Shown: piece after piece, positions 23,614-32,265 of the stretch
How positions within the stretch are numbered: the stretch's first letter is position 1
Layout of the letters: the number at the start of each line of letters is the position of its first letter
Origin: Candidatus Avedoeria danica
GTDB taxonomy: Bacteria; Chloroflexota; Anaerolineae; Epilineales; Epilineaceae
Length of the DNA stretch: 64,000 bases
NCBI GenBank assembly: GCA_016703025.1
Contig: JADJCV010000004.1
Location: forward strand, 2,235,501 to 2,299,500
Reading direction: 5' to 3'
The notes under the pieces: generated by a model
Seen by the model: only the letters and a program-made list of their open reading frames with translations
Database searches by the model: none
What the model was told of the DNA's origin: nothing
Position numbers and translations under genes: made by a program

Positions 23614-26112
23614 ATGGCCCATCGCCCCATTCCGCTCGCCATCCTAGACGGTCTGGCCGCCGTCGCCAGCGGCCTCACCGAGCACGAGGCGGCCGAACGC
23701 CTTGGCGAGTTCGGGCCGAACGACATCGTCGAAGCCCCATCCCACCCGTGGCGGGCGCTCATCGCGGATACCGCCAAGGATCCGATGCTCTGGTTCTTCT
23801 CCGCGACCGCCGGTCTCTATGCGCTCGTCGGGCAGCACTCGGAGGCCGTCACGCTGGTACTGGCCATCCTGCCGCTGCTGGGCATGGACGTCTACCTGCA
23901 CCGCCGCACCCAGGCGTCGACCGAGGGCCTCACGTCGCGGCTGGCCACGACGGCGACCGTCGTCCGTAACGGGGTGACAAGGACTTTGCCGACCATCGCC
24001 CTCGTCCCCGGCGATCGGGTGGTCGTGTCCATCGGCGAGCCCTTCCCGGCCGACGTGATCATCGTGGCCGGCGCGGACCTCCAGGTCGACGAGTCCGCGC
24101 TCACCGGCGAGGCGTTCCCGGTCGCAAAGCGCCCGCTCGACGCACAACCGCCGCGTGAGACATCTCACGAAGGCGCCGGACCGCGCGTCGCCGAAGCGCA
24201 CTGGGGGTTCGCCGGGACGCGCCTCTTGACGGGCCACGCGCAGGCGTGCGTCGCACACACAGGCGGCGCGACGCTGTACGGCGAGATCGCCCGCTCCGCT
24301 CTGGGCGGCGGGCACGAGCGTACGCCAATCCAGGCCGCCATCGACCACCTCGTGCGGCGACTGCTCGTCGTCGCGATCGCATTGTGCGTGGTGCTCGCCG
24401 CCGTCCGGCTCGCCCAGGGCAACTCATGGCTCGACGCGCTCGTGAGCGCGGTGACGCTGGCCACGGCCGCGATCCCCGAGGAGTTCCCGGTCGTCTTCAC
24501 GTTCTACCTCAGCGTTGGCGTGTACCGGCTGGCGCGGCGTCAGGCGCTGGTCCGGCGCGCCGTGACGGTCGAGAACATCGGCCGCGTGACGTGCATCTGC
24601 TCCGACAAGACGGGCACGATCACCGAAGGGCGGCTGCAGCTCACCCATGTGCTGCCGGCGCCGGGCACGTCGGCACCGCGGCTGCTCGAGGTGGCCCGCG
24701 CGGCCGCGCGGGCCGAGACGGGCGACCCGCTGGACGAGGCGATCCTGCTCGCCGCCGGCGCCACCACGGACATCGCGCCCGCGTCGGTTCGGGTGACGAC
24801 GTTTCCGTTCACCGAGGATCGCCAGCGTGAAACGGCCGTCGTCGAAACGCCGGCGCACGAGCGCTGGGTCGCAACCAAGGGCGCGGCCGAGGTGGTCATG
24901 GCTATGTGCGACGCTGTCGACGGCGCGGTGCAGGCCGAGCGCACCGCCGCGATCCAGGCGTTCGCGACCGATGCCCACAAGGTCGTCGCCGTGGCATGGC
25001 GGCCGCTCGACGCGGCGGCGGATGTCGGTACGGAGCCGGCGTCGGGCTATCGGTTCGCCGGCCTTCTGGCGTTCGAGGACCCGGTGCGTGAGGGCGTGCG
25101 CGAGGCGGTGACGGCGTGCCGCGTGGCCGGCATCCACACGATCATGGTGACAGGCGATCACCCGGTTACCGCCGCCGCCGTAGCCCGCGCGGTCGGGCTC
25201 GGCGGTCGCGAGCCGCGGGTCGTCCTGGGCGACGCGCTGGAGGCGATGGTCGCCGACGGGCTGGGTGGGACGCTGCGCGACGTCGATGTCGTGGCCCGCG
25301 CCAAGCCCGCTCAGAAGCTCCTGCTCGTCAAGACGCTGCAGTCGCTCGGCGAGATCGTCGCGGTGACGGGCGACGGCGTGAACGACGTCCCGGCACTTCA
25401 AGCGGCCGACATCGGCGTCGCGATGGGCGCGCGCGGCACGCGCAGCGCACGTGAGGTCGCGGCCATCGTGCTCATGGACGACAACTTCCGGACGATCGTC
25501 GGCGCGATCGGCGAGGGTCGGCAGCTGTTCCAGAACCTTCAGATCAGCTTCCAGTACCTGCTGATCACGCACATTCCGCTCGTGCTCACCGCCGCGCTGA
25601 TCCCCCTGGCCGGCTATCCGCTGCTCTACCTGCCGACCCACATCGTGTGGCTCGAGATGTTGATCCACCCGACGGCAATGCTGGTGTTCCAGGCGCTGCC
25701 AACGCGCGACCTCGTGCCGCACGCCCGATCGGTCGGGCGGGCGCGGTTCTTCGATCCGGTCCAAATGACGACGATCGTGGTCACCGGACTGCTGGTGGCC
25801 GCCGCCGTAACCGCCGGGTACCTGCGCAGCCTCGGCGTCGTCGCCGACGTCGATCACGGCCGCGCGATGGCGCTGGCGACGTTCACCCTGGCTAGCGCCG
25901 GCGTGACGGCCGGGCTGAGCGGCCTGCGATCGCGCGCGGCGTGGTTCATGTGTCTCGGCACCTTGGCGAGCTCGTGGCTGCTGATCCAGACGCCGGCGGT
26001 GGCGGCTAAGCTGCACCTGCGTCCGCTGGATCCCGACGACTGGGCGCTGGCGCTCGGCGGGGCGATCATCGCGGGGGCCATCCCGTGGTTGGCGCGGTGG
26101 ATTCGTGGATAG
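23614..26112 (+). CDS. Cation-translocating P-type ATPase
   Basis: Ion pump of 832 aa. It has the cation ATPase N-terminal domain (EHEAAERLGEFGPND), the actuator motif DESALTGEAFPV, and the M4 motif TAAIPEEFPVVFTF. The phosphorylation site is CSDKTGTITEG with Asp331. The nucleotide-domain and hinge motif is TGDGVNDVPALQAADIGVAMG. PEEFP in M4 and the absence of CPC or heavy-metal domains point to the P2-like (Ca2+/Mg2+/monovalent) group rather than copper or zinc pumps. The ion cannot be fixed by eye. ATG 23614 is used; the longer frame from 23572 adds 14 unlikely residues. Confidence 0.92.
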   Translation: MAHRPIPLAILDGLAAVASGLTEHEAAERLGEFGPNDIVEAPSHPWRALIADTAKDPMLWFFSATAGLYALVGQHSEAVTLVLAILPLLGMDVYLHRRTQASTEGLTSRLATTATVVRNGVTRTLPTIALVPGDRVVVSIGEPFPADVIIVAGADLQVDESALTGEAFPVAKRPLDAQPPRETSHEGAGPRVAEAHWGFAGTRLLTGHAQACVAHTGGATLYGEIARSALGGGHERTPIQAAIDHLVRRLLVVAIALCVVLAAVRLAQGNSWLDALVSAVTLATAAIPEEFPVVFTFYLSVGVYRLARRQALVRRAVTVENIGRVTCICSDKTGTITEGRLQLTHVLPAPGTSAPRLLEVARAAARAETGDPLDEAILLAAGATTDIAPASVRVTTFPFTEDRQRETAVVETPAHERWVATKGAAEVVMAMCDAVDGAVQAERTAAIQAFATDAHKVVAVAWRPLDAAADVGTEPASGYRFAGLLAFEDPVREGVREAVTACRVAGIHTIMVTGDHPVTAAAVARAVGLGGREPRVVLGDALEAMVADGLGGTLRDVDVVARAKPAQKLLLVKTLQSLGEIVAVTGDGVNDVPALQAADIGVAMGARGTRSAREVAAIVLMDDNFRTIVGAIGEGRQLFQNLQISFQYLLITHIPLVLTAALIPLAGYPLLYLPTHIVWLEMLIHPTAMLVFQALPTRDLVPHARSVGRARFFDPVQMTTIVVTGLLVAAAVTAGYLRSLGVVADVDHGRAMALATFTLASAGVTAGLSGLRSRAAWFMCLGTLASSWLLIQTPAVAAKLHLRPLDPDDWALALGGAIIAGAIPWLARWIRG

Positions 26113-26125
26113 TGGGGAGGATTGC

Positions 26126-27079
26126 ATGACCTGCACGCTCACGAACAAAGTGGTGGTGATCACCGGCGGCACACGCGGGATCGGCCTTGCCATCGCCGAG
26201 GCCTGCGCGGCGGAGGGCGCCGCCGTGGTGATCGCATCCCGGGCGGGCGATGCGGTGGCGGCGGCCATGGCGCGGCTGGCGAGCGGCGGTGCGCGAGCTG
26301 ACGGCATCGCGTGCGACGTGGCCGACGCGCGCCAAGTCGAGGCGCTGGCCGACCACGCCGTTCGCGCGTTTGGGTGCATCGATGTCTGGTTCAACAACGC
26401 GGGCATCGCGGCGCCGTACGGCCCGACGCTCGACATCCCGCCGGCGCGATTCGAGCGCGTCGTTGCGACGAACATTATCGGCACGTACCACGGCAGCACC
26501 ACCGCGCTGCGCCGATTCCTGGCGCAGGGGCACGGCAAGCTCGTGAACTCGGTCGGGCGCGGCGAGCGCGGACCGGTGGCGCTCCAAAGCCCTTACGCGT
26601 CGTCGAAGGCATGGGTGCGCAACTTCACGCTGGCCATGGCCAAAGAGTACGCCGACCGAGGCGTCGGCATCTTCGGCTTCAACCCCGGCCTGACGATCAC
26701 CGACCTCGTGACGGACCTCGAGGTAACGCCGGGCCAATCGGAGGGCGTGGCCGTCTTCGGGACGGTGCTCCGTTGGCTCGGCCACTCGGTCGAGGTCGCG
26801 GCGGCCAAGGCCGCCTGGGTCGCCGGCCCGGAGACGGACGGGCGTACCGGCCGCGTCTACCGTGTTTCAACCGCGGCCACGCTGGCAGTCAACCTGCGCA
26901 ACGAAGTGGCCGGGCGGCTGGCGGGCCGGCCTCGGAAGGCCGTGTCGATGCGCGTACGAACGATCGGCCCCGACAACGATGCGGGCGCCGCCGGGTCGCG
27001 GCGGCCATGGCACCATTCGGCGATGACGACTCAGCCGCCGGCAGCCGATACATCGAACGTCTGCTCTCCGCCGCTGTGA
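26126..27079 (+). CDS. Short-chain dehydrogenase/reductase
   Basis: Classical SDR of 317 aa. The cofactor site is TGGTRGIG, the NNAG motif is FNNAGIA, and the catalytic Tyr-x3-Lys lies in SPYASSKAW, with Ser upstream in LVNSVGRG. The core ends near residue 240. The remaining ~75 residues are an Arg/Pro-rich extension without recognisable fold. GGGAGG about 7 nt before ATG 26126 sets the start. It is 13 nt downstream of the ATPase gene and likely cotranscribed. Substrate unknown. Confidence 0.87.
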   Translation: MTCTLTNKVVVITGGTRGIGLAIAEACAAEGAAVVIASRAGDAVAAAMARLASGGARADGIACDVADARQVEALADHAVRAFGCIDVWFNNAGIAAPYGPTLDIPPARFERVVATNIIGTYHGSTTALRRFLAQGHGKLVNSVGRGERGPVALQSPYASSKAWVRNFTLAMAKEYADRGVGIFGFNPGLTITDLVTDLEVTPGQSEGVAVFGTVLRWLGHSVEVAAAKAAWVAGPETDGRTGRVYRVSTAATLAVNLRNEVAGRLAGRPRKAVSMRVRTIGPDNDAGAAGSRRPWHHSAMTTQPPAADTSNVCSPPL

Positions 27080-27205
27080 CGCTCGGCCTTTAGAATCGGA
27101 CCCTGTTCGCCCACCTCACCGACGGGATCACGGCGTACTTCGCGGGCAAGCCGGCGCCAACCCTGTTGCCGGCAGCTTCGGAGGGGTGAACGCGCACGCC
27201 GAGGG

Positions 27206-27211
27206 TACAAT
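27206..27211 (+). promoter_or_regulatory. Leaderless -10 box of mutM
   Basis: TACAAT 6 nt before the mutM ATG, so the transcript should start at the start codon. A second box, TAGAAT at 27091-27096, lies 6 nt before a CTG-initiated 28-codon frame (27103-27189) that may be fortuitous. Confidence 0.5.
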
Positions 27212-27217
27212 CGCCCC

Positions 27218-28054
27218 ATGCCCGAGCTCCCCGAGGTCGAGACCTACGCCCGCGACCTGGCCGCCGTCCTGCCGGGCCGCCGCCTCGTCGGCGCCCGCGT
27301 CGGCTGGCCGCGCCAAGCGCCGCGCAGCGCGCCGGAGGAGATGGCCGCGCGCCTCGCCGGCCAGACGATCCTGGCGGTGGGACGGCGCGGCAAGTACCTC
27401 TGCCTCCAGCTGTCGGACGACTGGCTGATCCTCCATCTCAAGATGAGCGGCCGGCTCGAACTCGTTCCCGCCGCCCACCCGCGCAACCCGCACGCCCACA
27501 CCGTCTTCGCGCTCGACCGGGGCGACGAGCTGCGCTTCCACGACCCGCGCAAGTTCGGCCGCGTCTACGTGGTGGCCGATCCGGCGGCCGTCACCGGCGC
27601 CCTCGGCCCCGAGCCGCTGGACGACGCTTTCACGTTGGCCGCATTCGCGGCGCGCCTGCGCGGGCGCCGCGGCCGCCTCAAGCCGCTCCTGCTCGACCAG
27701 CGCTTCGTGGCCGGCCTCGGGAACATCTACGTCGACGAGGCGCTGTTCACCGCCCGCCTCCACCCGCTGGCCACGGCCGACGGGCTGACGGACGATGACG
27801 TCCGGCGGCTGCACGGCGCCATCCGCGCTGTGTTGGCGCGCGGCGTCGAGCTGCGCGGAACGAGCTTCTCGACCGGCGGCTACCGAGACCTGACGGGCAA
27901 CCGCGGCGAGATGCAGGGCACGCTGCTGGTGTTTCGGCGAACCGGCGAGCCCTGCCCGGCCTGCGGCACGCCGATCGAGCGCCTGGTCGTCGGCGGGCGG
28001 AGCACGCACGTCTGTCCGGCGTGCCAGGCAGCGCCCGTTTCGGGACGGCGCTGA
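27218..28054 (+). CDS. mutM: Formamidopyrimidine-DNA glycosylase
   Basis: Base-excision repair enzyme removing 8-oxoguanine and formamidopyrimidines, 278 aa. The N-terminal PELPEVET supplies the catalytic Pro2 (Schiff base) and Glu3. The beta-hairpin Lys lies in LILHLKMSGRL, and the H2TH region contains LDQRFVAGLGNIYVDEALF. The C-terminal zinc finger is CPACGTPIERLVVGGRSTHV followed by CPAC. All functional residues are present. It is preceded by a TACAAT box at leaderless distance. Confidence 0.96.
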   Translation: MPELPEVETYARDLAAVLPGRRLVGARVGWPRQAPRSAPEEMAARLAGQTILAVGRRGKYLCLQLSDDWLILHLKMSGRLELVPAAHPRNPHAHTVFALDRGDELRFHDPRKFGRVYVVADPAAVTGALGPEPLDDAFTLAAFAARLRGRRGRLKPLLLDQRFVAGLGNIYVDEALFTARLHPLATADGLTDDDVRRLHGAIRAVLARGVELRGTSFSTGGYRDLTGNRGEMQGTLLVFRRTGEPCPACGTPIERLVVGGRSTHVCPACQAAPVSGRR

Positions 28055-28204
28055 TCGGCGTTCGCGCACAGGCGCCGCGTGGCGCACAGGCCCCGCGCTG
28101 ACGGAAACACCCCATGCCGTTGGCGCGCGAACCGGATTGCGGCAACCCCGACGGCACGGGATAATCGTCAGGATCATTCCAGGAACGAGGAGGCAACCCG
28201 AATC

Positions 28205-28828
28205 ATGACCACTTCCACGCTGTCCGCGCCCCGCGTCTCGGGCTGGGCGGGTATGATGGATCGCCTGAACAACGTTTGGCACGAGCGCGCGCTGCAGGTC
28301 TACCTGTTCATCGTGCTCGCGCACTGGGCCGAGCACCTCACCCAGGCTGTCCAGGTGTTCGTCCTCGGGTGGCCGCGTCCGGAGTCGCGGGGCTTCCTCG
28401 GGCAGTTCTTCCCGTGGCTCGCCAAGAGCGAGACGCTCCACTACGGCTACGCGATCGTCATGCTGATCGGCCTCTTCCTGCTGCGGCCGGGCTTCAAGGG
28501 CTCATCGCGCACATGGTGGACGATTTCGCTCGCGATCCAGTTCTGGCACCACATCGAGCACTTGCTGCTCCAGGCACAGTACGCGCTGCATCAGAACCTG
28601 TTCGGCTCGGCTGTCCCGACGAGCGTCATCCAATGGCTGCTGTTCCAGGTCGGCGACAAGCCTCACCAGTTCCGCGTCGAGCTCCACCTCTTCTACAACA
28701 CGATCGTGTTCATCCCGATGGTCATTGCGATGTACAAGCACATGTACCCGTCGAAGGCCGAGTATGCCGCGCATCCCCCGACGTGCTCGTGCACGCGGAA
28801 GCCGGCAGGCATGACGAGCGCCGCATAG
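28205..28828 (+). CDS. Histidine-rich polytopic membrane protein of unknown function
   Basis: Protein of 207 aa with about four membrane helices. Conserved-looking histidines sit inside or next to them: AHWAEHLTQ, FWHHIEHLLLQ, KPHQFRVELHLFYN and YKHMYP. The HxxEH/HHxEH spacing could bind metal or haem, but no family was recognised. The C-terminus is CSCTRKPAG, with two Cys. AGGAGG about 10 nt before ATG 28205 fixes the start, and GATAAT at 28160-28165 is a possible -10. The next two genes (SCO1-like, cupredoxin-like) are copper-related, so a metal role is a reasonable guess. Its stop lies in ATAGGGGCG, resembling the REP-A start. Confidence 0.7.
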   Translation: MTTSTLSAPRVSGWAGMMDRLNNVWHERALQVYLFIVLAHWAEHLTQAVQVFVLGWPRPESRGFLGQFFPWLAKSETLHYGYAIVMLIGLFLLRPGFKGSSRTWWTISLAIQFWHHIEHLLLQAQYALHQNLFGSAVPTSVIQWLLFQVGDKPHQFRVELHLFYNTIVFIPMVIAMYKHMYPSKAEYAAHPPTCSCTRKPAGMTSAA

Positions 28829-28879
28829 GGGCGCTCGGGCGACCGAAATCATGTACGGTCCGTCATCATAAACCTCCTG

Positions 28880-28885
28880 TACACT
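28880..28885 (+). promoter_or_regulatory. Candidate -10 box of the SCO1/cupredoxin operon
   Basis: TACACT about 61 nt before the SCO1-like ATG. No clear -35. The same TACACT hexamer is seen before the genes at 12581 and 37248. Confidence 0.35.
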
Positions 28886-28946
28886 GGCCGCCGTCCCGCA
28901 CGGCGGCCAGCGTGCATTCCGGCAACTGCGACAGGACGATAACCCC

Positions 28947-29894
28947 ATGACGACTCCCGAACGACGCACGTCGCCCGGCTCCCGGTGGTTGGCCCCTTTG
29001 GCCCTCGCGGCGCTCCTGGCCGCCGGCGCCCTGATCGCTCGACAGGTGATCACGACGCCGCCGCACCCGTCCGTCCGGCCGGACGTGCCCGCCGACGACC
29101 CGGCAGCCGGAGCTGCCGACGAAACTGCGCCTGCCGCGTCCAACGGCGTGCCCGCCGACGGCGACGCCGCCGAGCTGCACGGCTTCGTGCTCTCACCCGC
29201 CCTGCCGGCCCCCGACGTCCGCGCCGCGGACACCGCCGGCGCACCGTGGGACCTGGCCGACCGCCGCGGCAACGTCGTGGCCCTGTTCTTCGGCTACACC
29301 ACCTGCCCGGACGTCTGCCCCCAGACGCTGGCCCTCCTCGCCGCCACGAAGGCCGCCCTCGGCGACGGGTCGATCCCGTTCGACGTGGCGATGATCACCG
29401 TCGATCCGGAACGCGACACGCCCGACGTTCTCGGCCGCTACATGGCCGGCTTCGACCCGTCGTTCGTCGGCCTCGAAGCGGGCGATGGATTGGCGACGAT
29501 CGCTGATGCCTTCGGGGCGACCTACACGCGCGATCTCCCACCGGACCTCGCGACACAGGCGGCGCAGATCGCCGGGCACGACGAGGCGGAGGGCGACGGC
29601 CAAGGCGGAGATGCGGATCACCCCGTCGACGACGACCACCAGGGCGACGAGGCGGCGGGCGACGGCGACCACGACGCCGCCGAACCCGCGGCCCTCGGCC
29701 ACAGCGCCGGCCTGCCCGGCGGCTTCGAGCCCGGCTCGCCGGCCTACACCGTCGCGCACTCGGGCGTCGTGTTCCTGATCGACCCCGAGGGCCGGCTGCG
29801 CTCATCCTACCTGGCGCCCTTCGATCCGGCCGAACTGGCCGCCGACGTCACGGTCCTGCTCGCCGGTGATCACCGCTCCGCCAAGGCTCGATGA
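28947..29894 (+). CDS. SCO1/SenC-family copper chaperone/thiol protein
   Basis: Membrane-anchored thioredoxin-fold protein of 315 aa. A membrane helix at about residues 14-34 is followed by a Pro/Ala/Asp linker. The fold carries the copper site CPDVC (Cys120, Cys124) in FFGYTTCPDVCPQ, ITVDPERDTPDVL and the distal His in VAHSGVVFLIDPEG. An unusual insertion (about residues 205-250) is rich in His, Asp and Glu (DHPVDDDHQGDE, DGDHDAAE) and may hold extra metal. SCO proteins deliver Cu to the CuA site of cytochrome oxidase. Its stop overlaps the next start (ATGA). Confidence 0.9.
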   Translation: MTTPERRTSPGSRWLAPLALAALLAAGALIARQVITTPPHPSVRPDVPADDPAAGAADETAPAASNGVPADGDAAELHGFVLSPALPAPDVRAADTAGAPWDLADRRGNVVALFFGYTTCPDVCPQTLALLAATKAALGDGSIPFDVAMITVDPERDTPDVLGRYMAGFDPSFVGLEAGDGLATIADAFGATYTRDLPPDLATQAAQIAGHDEAEGDGQGGDADHPVDDDHQGDEAAGDGDHDAAEPAALGHSAGLPGGFEPGSPAYTVAHSGVVFLIDPEGRLRSSYLAPFDPAELAADVTVLLAGDHRSAKAR

Positions 29895-31114
29895 GGCCCA
29901 CGGAGGCGCCGCCGATGCACGACACGATGCACGAGACCCCCACGTCGATCGCCACCGCGCCCCGCCGGGCGCGCGCCGGCCGCGGCGCGGTGGCATTGGC
30001 CGTGCTCGGCGCCGTGGCCATCGCCGCCGCGGCACGCCTCGATCCGGTGCGCCGCGCCACCCGCGACGACGTGTACACGATCCCTCCGGGCACCGCCCAG
30101 CGTGTCGCGCGCGGCGAGTCCGTGGCCGACGTGCTGCCGCAGCGCGTCGGCACCACCGTCGGCAACCAGCTGATCGTCGTCAACCACGACGTCCAGGACC
30201 ATGCCTTCGGGCCGTTCATCCTGGCACCCGGACAGCGTTGGGCGCGCCGGTTCGCGGTCGTCGGCGACTACGCGATGGACTGCACGATCTACCCCGATGC
30301 CGGCTTCACCGTGCACGTCGAACCCGGCCCGACACCCGCCGGCGGGCCGACGCTGCGGCTGCATCAGCTGTTCCTCATCGCTTGGCTGTCCGCCGCGGCC
30401 GTCGTCGCCGGGATGCATCTGGCGGCCGCGGCGACGCTCGGCGGTTCGCCGTCCGAGACCGCCTTCGCCGCACGGATGCTCTCGGTCAGCCGCGCCGTGC
30501 GCTCCTTCCTGCCCGTCTTGGCGGTGCTGTCGGCCGTCGCGCTCGGGACGGCGCTCGCACGCATCGTGCCGTGGCGTTCCGCGCTGTCCGGAACGGCATC
30601 GCTCGATGCCTGGTTCGCCGCCGTCTGGACGTTGGTGGCGGTCCTGGTCATGCGCCGCTTGCTGCCCGCATCGACCGCGCCGTCGGCCTGGAACCTGTCG
30701 ATGTGGGCCCTCGTCGTGCTCTGGCCGGCGTCCCGCATCCTCGTCCCGGCGGTCAGCCCGCTGTCCATGCTCCTCGTGCTCACCGGCACCGGGCTGCTGG
30801 CGGCGGTGGTCGTCGGCCAGCGGGCGGCAGCGCGCGCGGCAGAGAGCGCTCCACCGTCCGTCTTCGGCTGGCTGGCCGCGGCGGGCATCGCGTTCGTCGT
30901 CGCCGGCGCGCCGCTGCCCCCGACCGGCATCACGCCGCGGCTCGTGGCCGGCGGCCTCGACCTGGCGATCGGGCTGGCCCTCATCGTCGCCCTGACCCGA
31001 GCCGCACCGCGCGTCGAGCTGGCGAGGCTCGGCTACGCCGCAGCGTTTGCGGCCGGCGCAATGGGTGCGTTCCAGATGGCGTTGGCGGCCGTTGGCGGGG
31101 TCATGACGGGCTAG
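29891..31114 (+). CDS. Membrane protein with N-terminal cupredoxin-like domain
   Basis: Protein of 407 aa. It has a first membrane helix (about residues 32-50), then an extracytoplasmic domain of about 100 aa with a cupredoxin-like layout: NQLIVVNHDVQDHAFGPF, GDYAMDCTIYPDAGFTVHV. His, Cys and His are spaced as possible copper ligands. Roughly eight further helices follow. The stop TAG is supplied by a CTAGTAC inverted repeat. Overlap with the SCO1 gene by 4 nt argues for a joint role in copper delivery or oxidase assembly. The domain call is by pattern and less certain than the topology. Confidence 0.65.
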   Translation: MRPTEAPPMHDTMHETPTSIATAPRRARAGRGAVALAVLGAVAIAAAARLDPVRRATRDDVYTIPPGTAQRVARGESVADVLPQRVGTTVGNQLIVVNHDVQDHAFGPFILAPGQRWARRFAVVGDYAMDCTIYPDAGFTVHVEPGPTPAGGPTLRLHQLFLIAWLSAAAVVAGMHLAAAATLGGSPSETAFAARMLSVSRAVRSFLPVLAVLSAVALGTALARIVPWRSALSGTASLDAWFAAVWTLVAVLVMRRLLPASTAPSAWNLSMWALVVLWPASRILVPAVSPLSMLLVLTGTGLLAAVVVGQRAAARAAESAPPSVFGWLAAAGIAFVVAGAPLPPTGITPRLVAGGLDLAIGLALIVALTRAAPRVELARLGYAAAFAAGAMGAFQMALAAVGGVMTG

Positions 31115-31189
31115 TACTCCGTCACTGCAGGGTCTGCGGCCCCCATGCCCTGCCGGGCCCCCCAGGCATGCTCAGTGGCGGGGTGCTAG
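31111..31189. repeat. CTAGTAC inverted repeat between convergent genes (terminator/MITE-like)
   Basis: 17-bp arms, CTAGTACTCCGTCACTG (31111-31127) and CAGTGGCGGGGTGCTAG (31173-31189), match at 14 of 17 positions. All three differences are transitions compatible with G-U pairing. The outer CTAG on each side supplies the TAG stops of both convergent genes (31112-31114 plus, 31186-31188 minus). The interior has a further CATGCC/GGCATG stem. Related copies lie at 53564-53640 and partly at 52003. Confidence 0.8.
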
Positions 31190-32265
31190 CCGACCGCCCG
31201 CCCCTCGAAGAAGCACACCAGCGGATGGTCACCCGCCAGCGCCACGCGCACCGGCGCGCCGTCGGCGAGCACGACCTCGTGCGGCGTCGCGGCCTTGATC
31301 GCGACGCCGGAGGGAAGGCGCACGCGGTAGAGGTTGTGCATCCCCTGGAAATAGCGTCGCTCGACGCGGGCCGTCGCGCCGCCGTCCGCCGCCACGTGGA
31401 CGTCATCCGGACGGGCGAGGACTTGGACCGCCGTGCCCACCGGCAGCGAGCACAGCTGCGGCAGCAGGCCAAGCTCGGTGGCGATGCCGCCCGGCACGAC
31501 GGTGCCGTCAAGGAAGCCGGTGTGGCCGAGGAAATCGGCGACGAAGCGGCTGGCGGGCGCGTGGAACACGGCCTCGGGCGTCCCGATCTGCTCGAGCCGG
31601 CCGCCGTTGAGGACCGCCACCCGATCGCCCATCAGGAAGGCCTCTTCCTGATCGTGCGTGACGAAGATCGATGCGACGGCGGCGGCCGTGAGGATGTCGC
31701 GCACCTCGTCGCGGACCAGGTGGCGCATCCGGGCGTCCAGGTTCGAGAACGGCTCGTCCAGCAGGAGGAGCGCCGGCCGCGGCGCGAGCGCCCGGGCGAG
31801 TGCGACGCGCTGCTGCTGGCCGCCGGACAACTCGTTCGGCAGACGCCCCGCCAAGCCGGACAGCCCCACGAGCGCGAGCGCCCGCGCCACCTCGGCCTGG
31901 CGCGCGGCGCGGTCGCGGACGCGGTGGAGCCCGTAGGCCACGTTCCGCGCCACGGTGAGATGTGGGAACAGCGCGAAGTCCTGGAAGACGACGCCGACAT
32001 TGCGCGCCTCGGGCGGCACCCAGAGACCGTCGCCCGCCACCGTCCGGCCGTGGACCGTGATCCGTCCCGCGTCGGGCGCCACGAAGCCGGCGATGAGCCG
32101 CAGCGTCGTCGTCTTGCCGCAGCCGCTCGGTCCGAGCAGCGCGACGATCTCGCCGGCGGCGACGGCCAGATCGAGGCTGTCGAGGGCCCGGACCGGACCG
32201 TAGTGCTTCGTCAGGCCGTCGCAGACGACGACGGGCGCGCCGTCGCCGGGACGATCGTCCGTCAT
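31186..32265 (-). CDS. fbpC: Fe3+-type ABC transporter ATP-binding protein
   Basis: ATPase of 359 aa powering the permease encoded upstream. Walker A is GPSGCGKTT, the Q-loop is VFQDFALFPH, the signature LSGGQQQRVALARAL, Walker B LLLLDEPFSNLD and the switch His lies in FVTHDQEEAF. A C-terminal TOBE-like region (VQVLARPDDVHVAADG) follows. It resembles FbpC/PotA-type subunits. The ATG at 32265 overlaps the permease stop by 4 nt. The gene symbol is by operon context; a different trivalent-cation or spermidine-type substrate cannot be excluded from this subunit alone. Confidence 0.9.
   Translation of the reverse strand: MTDDRPGDGAPVVVCDGLTKHYGPVRALDSLDLAVAAGEIVALLGPSGCGKTTTLRLIAGFVAPDAGRITVHGRTVAGDGLWVPPEARNVGVVFQDFALFPHLTVARNVAYGLHRVRDRAARQAEVARALALVGLSGLAGRLPNELSGGQQQRVALARALAPRPALLLLDEPFSNLDARMRHLVRDEVRDILTAAAVASIFVTHDQEEAFLMGDRVAVLNGGRLEQIGTPEAVFHAPASRFVADFLGHTGFLDGTVVPGGIATELGLLPQLCSLPVGTAVQVLARPDDVHVAADGGATARVERRYFQGMHNLYRVRLPSGVAIKAATPHEVVLADGAPVRVALAGDHPLVCFFEGRAVG

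Noticed and set aside
27103..27189. 28-aa leaderless ORF starting with CTG after TAGAAT
   Set aside because: CTG start, no homology recognised and very short; it could be a remnant of a dehydrogenase C-terminus, but the evidence is too weak.
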